In this document: positions 52,458 to 60,472 of the stretch, in pieces
Numbering within the stretch: the first letter of the stretch is position 1
How the letters are laid out: each line of letters begins with the position of its first letter
Origin: Pseudomonadota bacterium
Lineage (GTDB): Bacteria > Pseudomonadota > Gammaproteobacteria > Burkholderiales > Burkholderiaceae_E
Assembly (NCBI GenBank): GCA_023388075.1
Contig: JAEWGX010000117.1
Location: forward strand, 42,037-106,036
Reading direction: 5' to 3'
DNA: 64,000 nucleotides
Made by a program: the position numbers and the translations under genes
The notes under the pieces: generated by a model
Database searches by the model: none
What the model saw: only the letters and a program-made list of their open reading frames with translations
Told to the model about the DNA's origin: nothing

Positions 52458-52786
52458 TTCTCTCCTGACTCTCTCGTGGTTCTGCGCCGACTCGTCCGCG
52501 CTCTGGCTCGCGAGCCGTGCCCGGAGCGCTCTGCAGGACCGGGCTTGTCGTCACGACGCTTTACGTCGTCCGACGGGGCGCGATAGTAACCACGCTATTG
52601 CCTGGAAAGGACCGGTTGAGGATGCCCCGTTGCTCTTCCTACCTCCTTCTTACCGTATGTTTACGTCTTCTTGAAGCTTCGTGACTTGACTCGGCGACAA
52701 TTGTCGTCGTCGATGCCGAAGGGCAGCGCCTGCGGGTACCATCGGGATGGCAGCCGGCGTGCGACGAACTGGCAAAGGAGTGCATC
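52458..52786. other. 329-bp divergent intergenic region with a 12-bp palindrome
   Basis: No convincing gene is seen. It must hold promoters for the lipoprotein gene (left) and arsC (right). A perfect palindrome CGACAATTGTCG occurs at 52695-52706, about 80 bp before arsC, beside a TTGACT hexamer at 52686. No clean -10 fits at standard distance. An AAGGAG ribosome-binding site precedes the arsC ATG. Confidence 0.5.
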
Positions 52787-53206
52787 ATGACCGTGACTAT
52801 CTATCACAATCCGAAATGCGGCACGTCGCGCAACACCCTCGCGCTGATTCGTCACGCCGGCATCGAGCCCGAGGTGATCGAGTATCTGAAGGAGCCGCCC
52901 TCCAAGCCACGGCTTGCATCGTTCGCCCAGGCCACGGGACTGGGCGTGCGGGGCCTGTTGCGCGAGAAAGGGACGCCGTACGCCGAGCTCGGGCTGGACG
53001 ACCCGAAGTGGACCGACGACGAGCTGCTGGACTTCATGCAGCGGCATCCCATCCTGATCAATCGACCCATCGTGGTGACTTCGCCCGGTGTGCGCCTTTG
53101 CAGGCCCTCGGAGGCGGTCCTGGAGATCCTGCCGACGGCGACGGTCGCCCGGTTCGTGAAGGAGGACGGCGAGGTGATCGAGGACGACGGAAGGCGCGCG
53201 GGCTGA
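52787..53206 (+). CDS. arsC: Glutaredoxin-dependent arsenate reductase
   Basis: 139 residues. The catalytic motif HNPKCGTSRNTLALI carries the reactive Cys near residue 11; the three-Arg anion site and HPILINRPIVVT are intact, as is KLCRPSEAVLEIL (here RLCRPSEAVLEIL). It reduces arsenate to arsenite with glutaredoxin and glutathione. It is not in the ars island, but a paralogue there shares the same motifs and most residues by eye. Convergent with the AHSA1-type gene 5 bp downstream. Confidence 0.95.
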   Translation: MTVTIYHNPKCGTSRNTLALIRHAGIEPEVIEYLKEPPSKPRLASFAQATGLGVRGLLREKGTPYAELGLDDPKWTDDELLDFMQRHPILINRPIVVTSPGVRLCRPSEAVLEILPTATVARFVKEDGEVIEDDGRRAG

Positions 53207-53211
53207 TCCCT

Positions 53212-53697
53212 TCAGGACATGCTTGCGACCAGCTCCGCGAGTTGCTCCGTGCATTGCTTCCAGCCTTCGTGAAAGCCCATCGCCTCGTGCCGGTCCGCGT
53301 CTTCATCGGACCAGTGACGCAATCGCGCGGTGTAGCGGGTCTTGCCGCCGTCATCCTCGAAGGTGAGCACACCGGTCATGAAAGGCTTCCCGGAAGGCTG
53401 CCAGGCCTGCGAGTACGCGTCGGTGAAGACCAGCCGCTCGTTCCTCACCACTTCGAGATACACGCCGGGGCAGGGCATGTCATTGCCGTCCGGACTTCGC
53501 ATCACGACGAGGCTGTTGCCGCCGGCGCGGACATCGAGCCGCGCATCCGGGGTTGTCCATGGCCTTGGGGCGAACCATTGCTTCAGAAGGTCCGGCTCGG
53601 TCCAGGCACGAAAGACCTTCTCCGGCGGCGCGTCGATGAGGCTGCTCAGAACGAGGTCCCGCCCTTCGCGGGTCGTCGTGGTTCTGGCAAGAGGCAT
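53212..53697 (-). CDS. SRPBCC/AHSA1-family protein
   Basis: 161 residues. The START-like fold of the AHSA1 subgroup is recognised by LVLSSLIDAPPEKVFRAWTE, then LLKQWFAPRPW, with the C-terminal HEGWKQCTEQLAELV helix. The family binds hydrophobic ligands or acts as co-chaperone-like proteins; in soil bacteria such genes often accompany ArsR-type regulators. No partner regulator is adjacent here. Divergent from chrA with only 44 bp between starts. Confidence 0.88.
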   Translation of the reverse strand: MPLARTTTTREGRDLVLSSLIDAPPEKVFRAWTEPDLLKQWFAPRPWTTPDARLDVRAGGNSLVVMRSPDGNDMPCPGVYLEVVRNERLVFTDAYSQAWQPSGKPFMTGVLTFEDDGGKTRYTARLRHWSDEDADRHEAMGFHEGWKQCTEQLAELVASMS

Positions 53698-53741
53698 ATG
53701 CAGGGCTCCTGTGCGTGGTTTGTCGATTGCGGCCACCGGCA

Positions 53742-54965
53742 GTGAATCGGGACGAAGAGCTCGGAGAGCCGGCAGGGAAGGGCCGAAGAGACGGTTCCGT
53801 CGCGGAAGTGCTGCGTGTCTTCCTGAAGCTCGGATCGACTTCCTTCGGTGGGCCGGTGGCGCACCTGGGGTACTTCCGCACCGAGTTCGTCGACCGACGC
53901 AAATGGCTGGACGAGGCTGCCTATGCCGACCTGGTCGCACTCTGCCAGTTCCTGCCAGGCCCCGCAAGCAGCCAGGTCGGGATTGCGATCGGGCTCGGCC
54001 GGGCAGGGTGGCCGGGTGCCGTCGCGGCCTGGGTCGGCTTCACCCTGCCGTCCGCGGTGCTGCTCGTGCTGTTCGCGTTCGGCCTGTCCGGCTGGGAGCC
54101 GTTCATGGAGAGCGGCGCGATCCAGGGACTGAAGCTCGCGGCACTCGCAATCGTCGCGCATGCCGTGTGGAGCATGGCGAAGTCGCTGCTCCAGGGTGCG
54201 GCCCGGATCGGAATCGCCCTCGTCGCGCTGCTCCTGGTGACCATGCTGCCCGGGAGTTTGGGCCAGGTGGGCGCCATCGTGCTCGGCGGCCTGCTCGGTG
54301 TCGCGATGCGCCTTTCCGTGACGACGCCGAAGTCGGCAGGACACGCCGGCGCGGTTGGCCGGGGCGCGGCCATCGCGGCGCTGCTCGTTCTGGTCGTGCT
54401 GCTGTTGTCGCTGCCCGCGGTGGCAGCCTGGCTCGCGTCTCCGACCCTTTCGGCCGCGAGCGCCTTCTACCGTGCCGGTGCCCTCGTCTTCGGAGGCGGA
54501 CACGTGGTCCTGCCCCTCCTGCAGGCGTCCGTGGTCCCGAGCGGCTGGGTATCCAACGATGCCTTCCTGGCCGGATACGGAGCCGCCCAGGCGGTACCCG
54601 GCCCGCTGTTCAGCTTCGCCGCCTACCTCGGGGCCGCCATGGCGGTCGGCCCCGGCGGCTGGTGGGGCGCCGCCGTGATGCTGGTCGCGATCTTCCTGCC
54701 GGCTTTCCTGCTCGTGGTGGGAACGCTCCCGTTCTGGCAGGCAGTGAGGGCGAAGTCTGCGATGCGGCGCGCCATGGCCGGTTTCAACGCGGCGGTGGTC
54801 GGCGTGCTGGCCGCCGCGCTCTACCACCCCATGTGGACGAGCTCGATCCACTCCGGGCTCGACATCGCCGTCGCGCTCGGGGCGTTCGGCCTGGCGATGT
54901 CCGGTCGCGTGTCGCCGGTCCTCATCGTGCTCGCCTGTGGCGTGGTCGGGTGGATCTTCCTGTGA
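53742..54965 (+). CDS. chrA: Chromate efflux transporter ChrA
   Basis: 407 residues from a GTG (another GTG 27 bp upstream is possible). The long-chain CHR family has two homologous halves, each with the motif FGGP/FGGGH: the first half has LKLGSTSFGGPVAHLGYFRT and ALCQFLPGPASSQVGIAIG, the second VFGGGHVVLPLLQ and GAAQAVPGPLFSFAAYLG. About ten to twelve hydrophobic segments. It expels chromate using the proton motive force. No chrB regulator is adjacent. Confidence 0.93.
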   Translation: MNRDEELGEPAGKGRRDGSVAEVLRVFLKLGSTSFGGPVAHLGYFRTEFVDRRKWLDEAAYADLVALCQFLPGPASSQVGIAIGLGRAGWPGAVAAWVGFTLPSAVLLVLFAFGLSGWEPFMESGAIQGLKLAALAIVAHAVWSMAKSLLQGAARIGIALVALLLVTMLPGSLGQVGAIVLGGLLGVAMRLSVTTPKSAGHAGAVGRGAAIAALLVLVVLLLSLPAVAAWLASPTLSAASAFYRAGALVFGGGHVVLPLLQASVVPSGWVSNDAFLAGYGAAQAVPGPLFSFAAYLGAAMAVGPGGWWGAAVMLVAIFLPAFLLVVGTLPFWQAVRAKSAMRRAMAGFNAAVVGVLAAALYHPMWTSSIHSGLDIAVALGAFGLAMSGRVSPVLIVLACGVVGWIFL

Positions 54966-55003
54966 GCGTGCTTCCCCGCCGCAGGCACGACTAGGCGAGG
55001 CGC

Positions 55004-56458
55004 TCACTTCGCCCGCATGAGCGGGGCATCCCAACCGCGCAGCATCCGGCCTTCGCGCGTGAGCGTCACCGCCATGCCGACGCTCTCGATCGAGACCCTG
55101 CCGTCCTTCTCCTCCACATACGCGCCGGGTTGGGTGTGGCCAAGCGCGCTGACGAGCACTCGCTTGCCATCGACGAACTCGAGCTTGTGGGTGCCGCCGG
55201 CCGATTGGTAGGTCCGCCCCGACATCGCTCCGGCCTCCTTGCGATTGAGGGTATCGAGAATCGCGGTGCGACGTTCTGCGGCTGCGTGCCTGAAGCGCGG
55301 CGCCTGGTCGGCTGCGCTGGCGGGCCATCCGGAGAGTATCGAGACGGCAGCATCGATCTCCCCGAGCGATGCCTCCGTCACCGCAAGCTTCCCCAGCTGC
55401 GTGCTGAACTCGTCGTAGAGCGGGCCGGCCACCGCCTTGCGCCGGGCGTCAGCCGCCTCGCGGATTCGCTCGGCCGCTCCGGGCGGCAGGTGGGCGGCCA
55501 GTTGCCGTGCCGAGCGCCGATCGATGTCCGCGAAGGCATCATCCCAGCGGGTAGAGGACTTGGCGATCTCGGCGACGATTGCCCCGGCAATCTCCTCCCC
55601 GATCGCGTCGCGCCGTAGCGCGAGCGCCTCCTCGACCCTTTGGCGTTCCTCGGGTCTCAACACGTCGGCGAAGTCGGTGGCCAGACGCTGCCGGGCGCGC
55701 TCGATCTGCACGAGGCCGTTCGGATCCGCTCTCGTCCCGCCGGCATCGGCCACCATGCCGTCTACCACGGCCTGCCGCATGGCGGCGGCACCGCGTTCGG
55801 CCGGTTGCGTCACCAGCGCCGCGATGTCGTCCTCGGGCAGATGCTGCAGGGCCGAAAGCAGCTGGCGTGCCGGTGCGGCGGCTGCCGCGGCCGCCATCGA
55901 GAGGTTGCTGGCGGCGCGCTGGGAGGCGGAGTATCCGGGTGCGGAGCCCGCCTTCGCCAGCGCGAGGTTCAGGCGCAGCAGGTCAGGCGAGGGCGGCATC
56001 TTCTGCAGTGCTGCCATCGCGGTGGTGGCCGACTCTCGAGCAGGGCCCACGGCCTTGACGAAGTTGGCGATCCGCCCGGCAAGCGTGCTCTGGATGCCGT
56101 TGTAGCGGCCGGAGAGCTCGCGGTCCTTTGTCTTTCGGCGGCATTCGATCGTCGCGCCGCGCACCGCCTGCACGTCCGCTTCGGACCAGCCGAGCATGGG
56201 CTTGCCGAAGGTCCGGGTCGTCTCCTCCGACACGAAGAGCTTCGCGAATCGGTGGCGATTGGAGAGGGCGTTGACCTGCCACTCGTCCTTGCCGTCGAAG
56301 CCCCGCGCCCATGCGGAGATCGCGTCGCAGCCGGGCAACGTGACGGCCGAGTCGGCACCGCCGGCGGACCATCCGACCTGTGGCGAAAGCGCGGCTGAGC
56401 ATCCGATGAAGAGCGACGAAAGCGTCGACAACGTGCTGAAGCGGTGGCGTCTCGCCAT
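55004..56458 (-). CDS. Exported hypothetical protein, mostly helical
   Basis: 484 residues from the ATG giving MARRHRFSTLSTLSSLFIGC; the N-terminal hydrophobic stretch is a probable signal peptide, perhaps with a weak lipobox at Cys-20. The body is Ala-rich and helical, with two cysteines that could pair (PGCDAISAWARG and IECRRK). The C-terminal ~80 residues are a beta-rich unit starting GRTYQSAGGTHKLEFVDGKR and ending AVTLTREGRMLRGWDAP. I do not recognise the family. The frame stays open upstream but without homology or a good start. Confidence 0.7.
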   Translation of the reverse strand: MARRHRFSTLSTLSSLFIGCSAALSPQVGWSAGGADSAVTLPGCDAISAWARGFDGKDEWQVNALSNRHRFAKLFVSEETTRTFGKPMLGWSEADVQAVRGATIECRRKTKDRELSGRYNGIQSTLAGRIANFVKAVGPARESATTAMAALQKMPPSPDLLRLNLALAKAGSAPGYSASQRAASNLSMAAAAAAAPARQLLSALQHLPEDDIAALVTQPAERGAAAMRQAVVDGMVADAGGTRADPNGLVQIERARQRLATDFADVLRPEERQRVEEALALRRDAIGEEIAGAIVAEIAKSSTRWDDAFADIDRRSARQLAAHLPPGAAERIREAADARRKAVAGPLYDEFSTQLGKLAVTEASLGEIDAAVSILSGWPASAADQAPRFRHAAAERRTAILDTLNRKEAGAMSGRTYQSAGGTHKLEFVDGKRVLVSALGHTQPGAYVEEKDGRVSIESVGMAVTLTREGRMLRGWDAPLMRAK

Positions 56459-56874
56459 CCTTGGGCTCCGGTACGTGATGGCGGTTGGCCGCGGTTTCCC
56501 GCCACGATCGTGGGCAAGCCGCGCGAGGTGCTCGCGGTGCTCGCATTCTTGTTGCGTGCGGCGACTGGAACATAACCCGCATGCAACGATGGCGGCAAGC
56601 TCCCGGAATGGCTGGGTGTGTGGTTTTCCGCAGCGGCTGTCCTTGCCGGTATCGGGTGGCAGATCGCATCCCGTGGGATGGCAGGCTCCTACGCGAACAA
56701 CAGATGCAAGCCGCAGATGGCTCCCGAGACGCCGCCCATCACATCGGGCGCGGCCTCCAGTGAGCCGGCTCACATCGCCACCGCGAGCGATCACATCGCA
56801 GTCGCACCTCCTGAGATACTGGGTCCTGTCCGGGAAGTGTCCCGAAGAACGTGGTCTCTTCGAAGCTGCTCTAC
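56459..56874. other. 416-bp intergenic region, no convincing gene
   Basis: Divergent region between the exported protein and the zinc-ribbon protein. One short + frame around 56618 has a hydrophobic run (WFSAAAVLAGIGWQIASRGM), but an in-frame stop lies upstream and only a GTG without a ribosome-binding site could start it. Base composition is less GC-rich than in neighbouring genes. No dyad or terminator stands out. Confidence 0.4.
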
Positions 56875-57405
56875 ATGTCGCGCGAGTTCAAGGTCTGCCC
56901 CCGGTGCGATGTTCGCAAGCCGGTCGAACGATTCCCTCTCGTCAACAGAGCGCTCGCCACCCGACACGTGATCTGCAAGGCCTGCAAGGGCTCGCCCAGC
57001 AAGGTTCGATACTGGGAGAGGGCGGATTGCGGCTATGTCGAACGAGGGAACGCGAGCCCGCTTCGCTCCAGCGTGAAGGTGAGGTCGCGGCAGGCTCGCA
57101 TCGAGTCCCTGTGTCGCCATGGCCGCTGCCTGGATTGCGCGAGCCCGGCCGACGCGGGCGGACTCACGATGCTGCGTCGCCGGGATTCGGCCGGACCGTC
57201 GCTGCATGACGCGCTCATCCTGTCCGACGCCTCCTTCGAAGCCGCACTGTCCGCAAGCGAGATCCGCTGCAGGCCGTGTGTGGAGCACGAGCTATGGATA
57301 CGGGCGGGAAGCCCTCGGGTCCTCGTTCCCGGTGCCAACGGGGAGCTCGTGGAAAAGCTCCGGGTCAAGCCCGCGGAGCGGCTTTCCGCAATCGTTGCCG
57401 CGTAG
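56875..57405 (+). CDS. Hypothetical protein with two CxxC zinc ribbons
   Basis: 176 residues from the internal ATG (an upstream in-frame GTG adds 8). The N-terminus FKVCPRCDVRKPVERFPL and the later CKACKGSPSKV form a four-cysteine zinc ribbon of the kind found at the front of HNH-type proteins. A second cysteine set follows (CRHGRCLDCASPADAGG and RCRPCVEHEL). No clear HNH histidines are visible, so an endonuclease role cannot be claimed. The protein is basic and may bind nucleic acid. Confidence 0.6.
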   Translation: MSREFKVCPRCDVRKPVERFPLVNRALATRHVICKACKGSPSKVRYWERADCGYVERGNASPLRSSVKVRSRQARIESLCRHGRCLDCASPADAGGLTMLRRRDSAGPSLHDALILSDASFEAALSASEIRCRPCVEHELWIRAGSPRVLVPGANGELVEKLRVKPAERLSAIVAA

Positions 57406-57482
57406 CACCGGTCCGGACGTCCATCCGAGGACTCTGCGGCCCCGGAGTCATCCCGGCAGGACACTGCTCGTTGGAGAGCGCG

Positions 57483-57653
57483 TCAGCGCTTCCCTCGCGA
57501 CCGTAGAGCGTGGTATGCGGCGCCAACGGCGGCACCGGAAGCGATCCCCATGCTGATACCCAGGGCGCTGTTGTCCAGCACCGTGCCGACCACCGCACCG
57601 ATTCCGAGCCCGATCGCCATACCGGTGGCCATCGATGCGTACTCGTCCTTCAT
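57483..57653 (-). CDS. Small glycine-zipper membrane protein
   Basis: 56 residues from an ATG preceded by GGAGGAA. Almost the whole length is a Gly/Ala-rich membrane segment: MATGMAIGLGIGAVVGTVL, then LGISMGIASGAAVGAAYHAL, ending in a basic RSRGKR. Glycine-zipper proteins of this type insert in or associate with membranes. Function unknown. Convergent with the zinc-ribbon gene. Confidence 0.65.
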   Translation of the reverse strand: MKDEYASMATGMAIGLGIGAVVGTVLDNSALGISMGIASGAAVGAAYHALRSRGKR

Positions 57654-57758
57654 GCCCGTTCCTCCGACCTGCTCATTCTCAGGGCGCGGGCGCGCGGTGG
57701 TCGCCAAGCCCTGGACGCCGGCATCCGATTGCCTTGACAAGGACGAACAGGGGCCGGT

Positions 57759-59345
57759 CTATCCTGTCAGGATGGCATCGGCGTCCGGCGTGCCGCGCGC
57801 CCGTGCTTCTCGCCTGGCCAGGTAGCCGATGAGCCCGCCCAGCGTCGTCGCCTGCACGAGCAGGCTGAACACCACGACGACGTAGGTAACCCCGATGATG
57901 AGGTCCCTCCCTTCCACGGCGGCCGGGAGCGATAGGGCAAGTGCAATGGAGATGCCCCCGCGCAGGCCTCCCCAGGTCATGATCGGCACGGCGTTCGGCG
58001 AGCTCCTGCGGAACTCCTTGAACGCGAGGAACGGAGTTCCCACGCTCGCGAGCCGTGCGAAGAGAACGACCGGTATCGCAAGGAATCCGATCCAGACCTG
58101 GGACCAGTCGACCGTGAGGGCCACGACCTCGAGGCCGATGAGAGCGAAAAGGAGCAGGTTCAGCAACTCGTCAAGCAGCTCCCAGAACGAAAAGAGGTGC
58201 TCGCGAGTGCGCTCGGACATGGCCGCCTTGCCGACGTTGCCGATGACCAGTCCCATGATGACCACCGCGAGCGGCGCGCTCACGTGGAAGTACTCGGCCA
58301 GGCTGTAGCCTGCCGTGGCCAGCGCCAGCGTGATGATGATCTCGACCGCGTAGCTGTCCAGGTGACGCAGCATGAGTCGCGGCTGGACTACAGAACGTGT
58401 GCCCTCCACCTGCACTTGACCATCAGCCTGCAAGACGCCCAAAGCTGCGAGATGCTGGAGCGCGGGGCGAAAGCCAGTGCACCAGACGATGGCGTCGAAG
58501 GGCTCTTCCTGACCGTCCGTCCAGCGTACCCCGCGAGGGGTCACCCCAGCAAAAGGAGGTCGGCGCTTGAGAACGCCCCGTTCGCGAGCTTCTCGCACCG
58601 GCGCCACCATCACGATGTTCCCGAGATTGCCCGGCGGCATCGGGTCAAGCAGGCCTGCTTGCTGCGCCTTCCAACGCGCCGTCGCCCGCTCAAAAAGCAC
58701 TCGACCATCGACGTCATCCGGCAGGAAGACCGGCTCCTCGAGCGTTACCCAGGTGACCTCTGCCACGTGCGAGAGCTCCGCCAGGATTTGCGCTCCCGAG
58801 TTGCTGCCGCCCACGACCAATATTCGCTTACCCTCGAAAGGCTCGGGTCTTCGATACTGGGCCGAGTGCAGCTGCACACCCTCGAACATATCCTTTCCGG
58901 GGTAGTCGGGTATGAACGGTGAACTCCAGGTGCCGGTGGCACTGACGACGGCGCGAGCGGCGATTGGGCCTGCATTAGTGTGCACGACCAGATGGTCCTG
59001 CTCGTCGCTCACGGAACTCACATGCACCGGCCGCAGGACCGCGAACTCGTACCGGCTCTCGTAGGTACTCAGGTAGCTCAGCACCTCGGCTCTCGTCGGA
59101 AACCCATCTGCCGCCGGCGGCATCGGCCAGCCAGGAAGTGAGCTCCACTGGGCCGGCGAGAAGAGTCTGAGCGACTCCCAGCCGTGCCGCCAAGCGCCTC
59201 CGGGGCCGCTTTCCGCATCCAAGAGAACAAACGACAGCCCGCTGCGCTTGAGGAAGTATCCGGTCGCAAGACCGGCTTGGCCGGCACCGAGGACGACGAC
59301 GTCGACCTGTTCTGGAAGAAGGAAGCCTTCTCGGGACGCGCTCAC
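57759..59345 (-). CDS. Chimeric gene: ArsO-like flavoprotein joined to C-terminal half of a CPA1 Na+/H+ antiporter
   Basis: 528 residues from a GTG preceded by AAGGAGA. Residues 1-~324 are a flavin-dependent oxidoreductase of the ArsO/FMO-like kind: VVLGAGQAGLATGYFLKRSG (FAD), ILVVGGSNSGAQILAEL (NADPH) and DAIVWCTGFRPAL. They stop at TRSVVQPRL, before the WLVGYGDWTG-type ending expected. From MLRHLDSYAVEIIITLALA (junction near 58373) the sequence is a CPA1/NhaP antiporter half: FHVSAPLAVVIMGLVIGN, LLLFALIGLEVVAL, WGGLRGGISIALALSLP. The antiporter N-terminal half is absent. The frame is continuous across the joint. Either half may be non-functional. Confidence 0.85.
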   Translation of the reverse strand: MSASREGFLLPEQVDVVVLGAGQAGLATGYFLKRSGLSFVLLDAESGPGGAWRHGWESLRLFSPAQWSSLPGWPMPPAADGFPTRAEVLSYLSTYESRYEFAVLRPVHVSSVSDEQDHLVVHTNAGPIAARAVVSATGTWSSPFIPDYPGKDMFEGVQLHSAQYRRPEPFEGKRILVVGGSNSGAQILAELSHVAEVTWVTLEEPVFLPDDVDGRVLFERATARWKAQQAGLLDPMPPGNLGNIVMVAPVREARERGVLKRRPPFAGVTPRGVRWTDGQEEPFDAIVWCTGFRPALQHLAALGVLQADGQVQVEGTRSVVQPRLMLRHLDSYAVEIIITLALATAGYSLAEYFHVSAPLAVVIMGLVIGNVGKAAMSERTREHLFSFWELLDELLNLLLFALIGLEVVALTVDWSQVWIGFLAIPVVLFARLASVGTPFLAFKEFRRSSPNAVPIMTWGGLRGGISIALALSLPAAVEGRDLIIGVTYVVVVFSLLVQATTLGGLIGYLARREARARGTPDADAILTG

Positions 59346-59402
59346 TTTGTCTCCTTGCGCCTCCCAAGGCAAGCCTGCTGAAATCGTTTGCGAAATCTTC
59401 TG

Positions 59403-59430
59403 TTGCGCTATACGACGTTTCCATTATACT
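59403..59430 (+). promoter_or_regulatory. Probable arsR promoter (TTGCGC ... TATACT)
   Basis: A -10-like TATACT ends 6 bp before the arsR ATG, with a TTGCGC hexamer 16 bp upstream of it. There is no ribosome-binding site, so the transcript is probably leaderless. The AT-rich 90-bp divergent spacer contrasts with the GC-rich flanks and must also contain the ArsR operator; no single clear dyad can be pointed to. Confidence 0.5.
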
Positions 59431-59436
59431 CGAAAC

Positions 59437-59760
59437 ATGAAAGAGGACGACGTCATCAAATCGCTTGCCGCTCTTGGCCAGCCTCATCGGCTCAAGATTT
59501 TCCGCGCCTTGGTCGTGGCAGGCCCAGCCGGCCTGACTCCAGGGGTCATGGCAGAAGGCCTCGGCATACCGGCGGCCACGCTGTCGTTCCATCTCAAGGA
59601 ACTGGCCAACGCGGGTCTGGTGACGCAGGCAAGGGCCAGCCGGAACCTCATCTATCGCGCTGCCTATGAGCGCATGAACGACCTGCTCGGTTACCTCACC
59701 GAGAACTGCTGCCAGGGAGAGGAGTGCCTGGACCCGGCGGCATCTGCCTGCAACTGCTGA
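59437..59760 (+). CDS. arsR: ArsR-family arsenite-responsive repressor
   Basis: 107 residues. Winged helix-turn-helix with GVMAEGLGIPAATLSFHLKE near residue 40. A C-terminal cysteine group (ENCCQGEECLDPAASACNC) matches the As(III)-binding type in which a vicinal Cys pair and a nearby Cys at the C-terminal end bind arsenite. It represses the ars operon that starts with itself and is relieved by arsenite or organoarsenicals. arsI follows 13 bp downstream. Confidence 0.95.
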   Translation: MKEDDVIKSLAALGQPHRLKIFRALVVAGPAGLTPGVMAEGLGIPAATLSFHLKELANAGLVTQARASRNLIYRAAYERMNDLLGYLTENCCQGEECLDPAASACNC

Positions 59761-59773
59761 TAGGGGAAGTGCC

Positions 59774-60250
59774 ATGAAGCGATTCCATGTTCACCTGCAC
59801 GTCGAAGACCTTTCGGTCAGCATCGGCTTCTACAACAAGCTGTTCAATGCCGAGCCGGCGCGACTCGAGCCGGATTACGCCAAGTGGATGCTTGACGACC
59901 CAGCAGTCAACTTTGCAATCTCGACGCGCGGCGCCAAGCCTGGCATCGACCACCTGGGCATCCAGACCGACAACGCCGAAGACCTCGCAGTGATGGAGCA
60001 CCAGGCCGAGGAAGCCGGGATGACCCTACTGGATGCCGGCCAGACTACGTGCTGCTACGCACGCAGCGACAAGTATTGGGTCACGGACCCTCAGGGTGTC
60101 GCCTGGGAGGCGTTCCGCACACTCGAGAACATCCCGGTGTTCAACGAGTCGCAACCTATCGCATCGGCTAAGGTCTGTTGCGCCGCTTCGGGTCCCGTTG
60201 TCATGCCAGTAGAAGTCTCAGCCACGGTCCGCTCTTCATCCTGCTGTTGA
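59774..60250 (+). CDS. arsI: ArsI/CadI-family VOC metalloprotein (C-As lyase)
   Basis: 158 residues with two betaalphabeta-betabetabeta VOC units. KRFHVHLHVEDLSVSIGFYN at the start provides the first iron histidine; HLGIQTDN and the central TTCCYARSDKYWVTDPQG carry the vicinal cysteine pair used to bind trivalent organoarsenicals, plus the last metal ligands. ArsI cleaves the carbon-arsenic bond of methylarsenite or roxarsone. The C-terminus ends in further cysteines (KVCCAA, SSSCC), as is common. A ribosome-binding-site GGGGAAG lies upstream. Confidence 0.92.
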   Translation: MKRFHVHLHVEDLSVSIGFYNKLFNAEPARLEPDYAKWMLDDPAVNFAISTRGAKPGIDHLGIQTDNAEDLAVMEHQAEEAGMTLLDAGQTTCCYARSDKYWVTDPQGVAWEAFRTLENIPVFNESQPIASAKVCCAASGPVVMPVEVSATVRSSSCC

Positions 60251-60257
60251 GCGCTTC

Positions 60258-60465
60258 ATGCATGACAAGACTTACGACGTCCTACCCATCTTCACTGGCA
60301 CTTCTGCGCGTTCCATCCTGGCCGAGGGGGCTCCCGCCTCCTCCCGGGGCGCTTCAGGGCCTACTCGGCCGGCAGCCAACCGAGAGGAGTGGCCAAGCCC
60401 TTGCGCTGCAGGCTCTGGAGAAGCTGCGGCTGCCTACTGAGGACGCGCTTGCCCATATCCGCTAG
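60258..60465 (+). pseudogene. arsC: Decayed LMW-phosphatase-type arsenate reductase fragment
   Basis: The DNA still reads MHDKTYDVLPIFTGTSARSI, the N-terminus of a thioredoxin-type ArsC, but the catalytic CTGNSARS is now FTGTSARS (Cys lost). In other frames the same stretch continues as RFRAYSAGSQPRGVAKP and then ALQALEKLRLPTE, so at least two frameshifts separate the pieces, and the C-terminal half is gone. It lies between arsI and acr3. A working glutaredoxin-type arsC is retained downstream. Confidence 0.85.
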
Positions 60466-60472
60466 TTGACTC

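Noticed and set aside
56618..56971. Short hydrophobic frame in the 416-bp gap
   Set aside because: No ATG or ribosome-binding site, an upstream in-frame stop, and it runs into the zinc-ribbon gene in the wrong phase.
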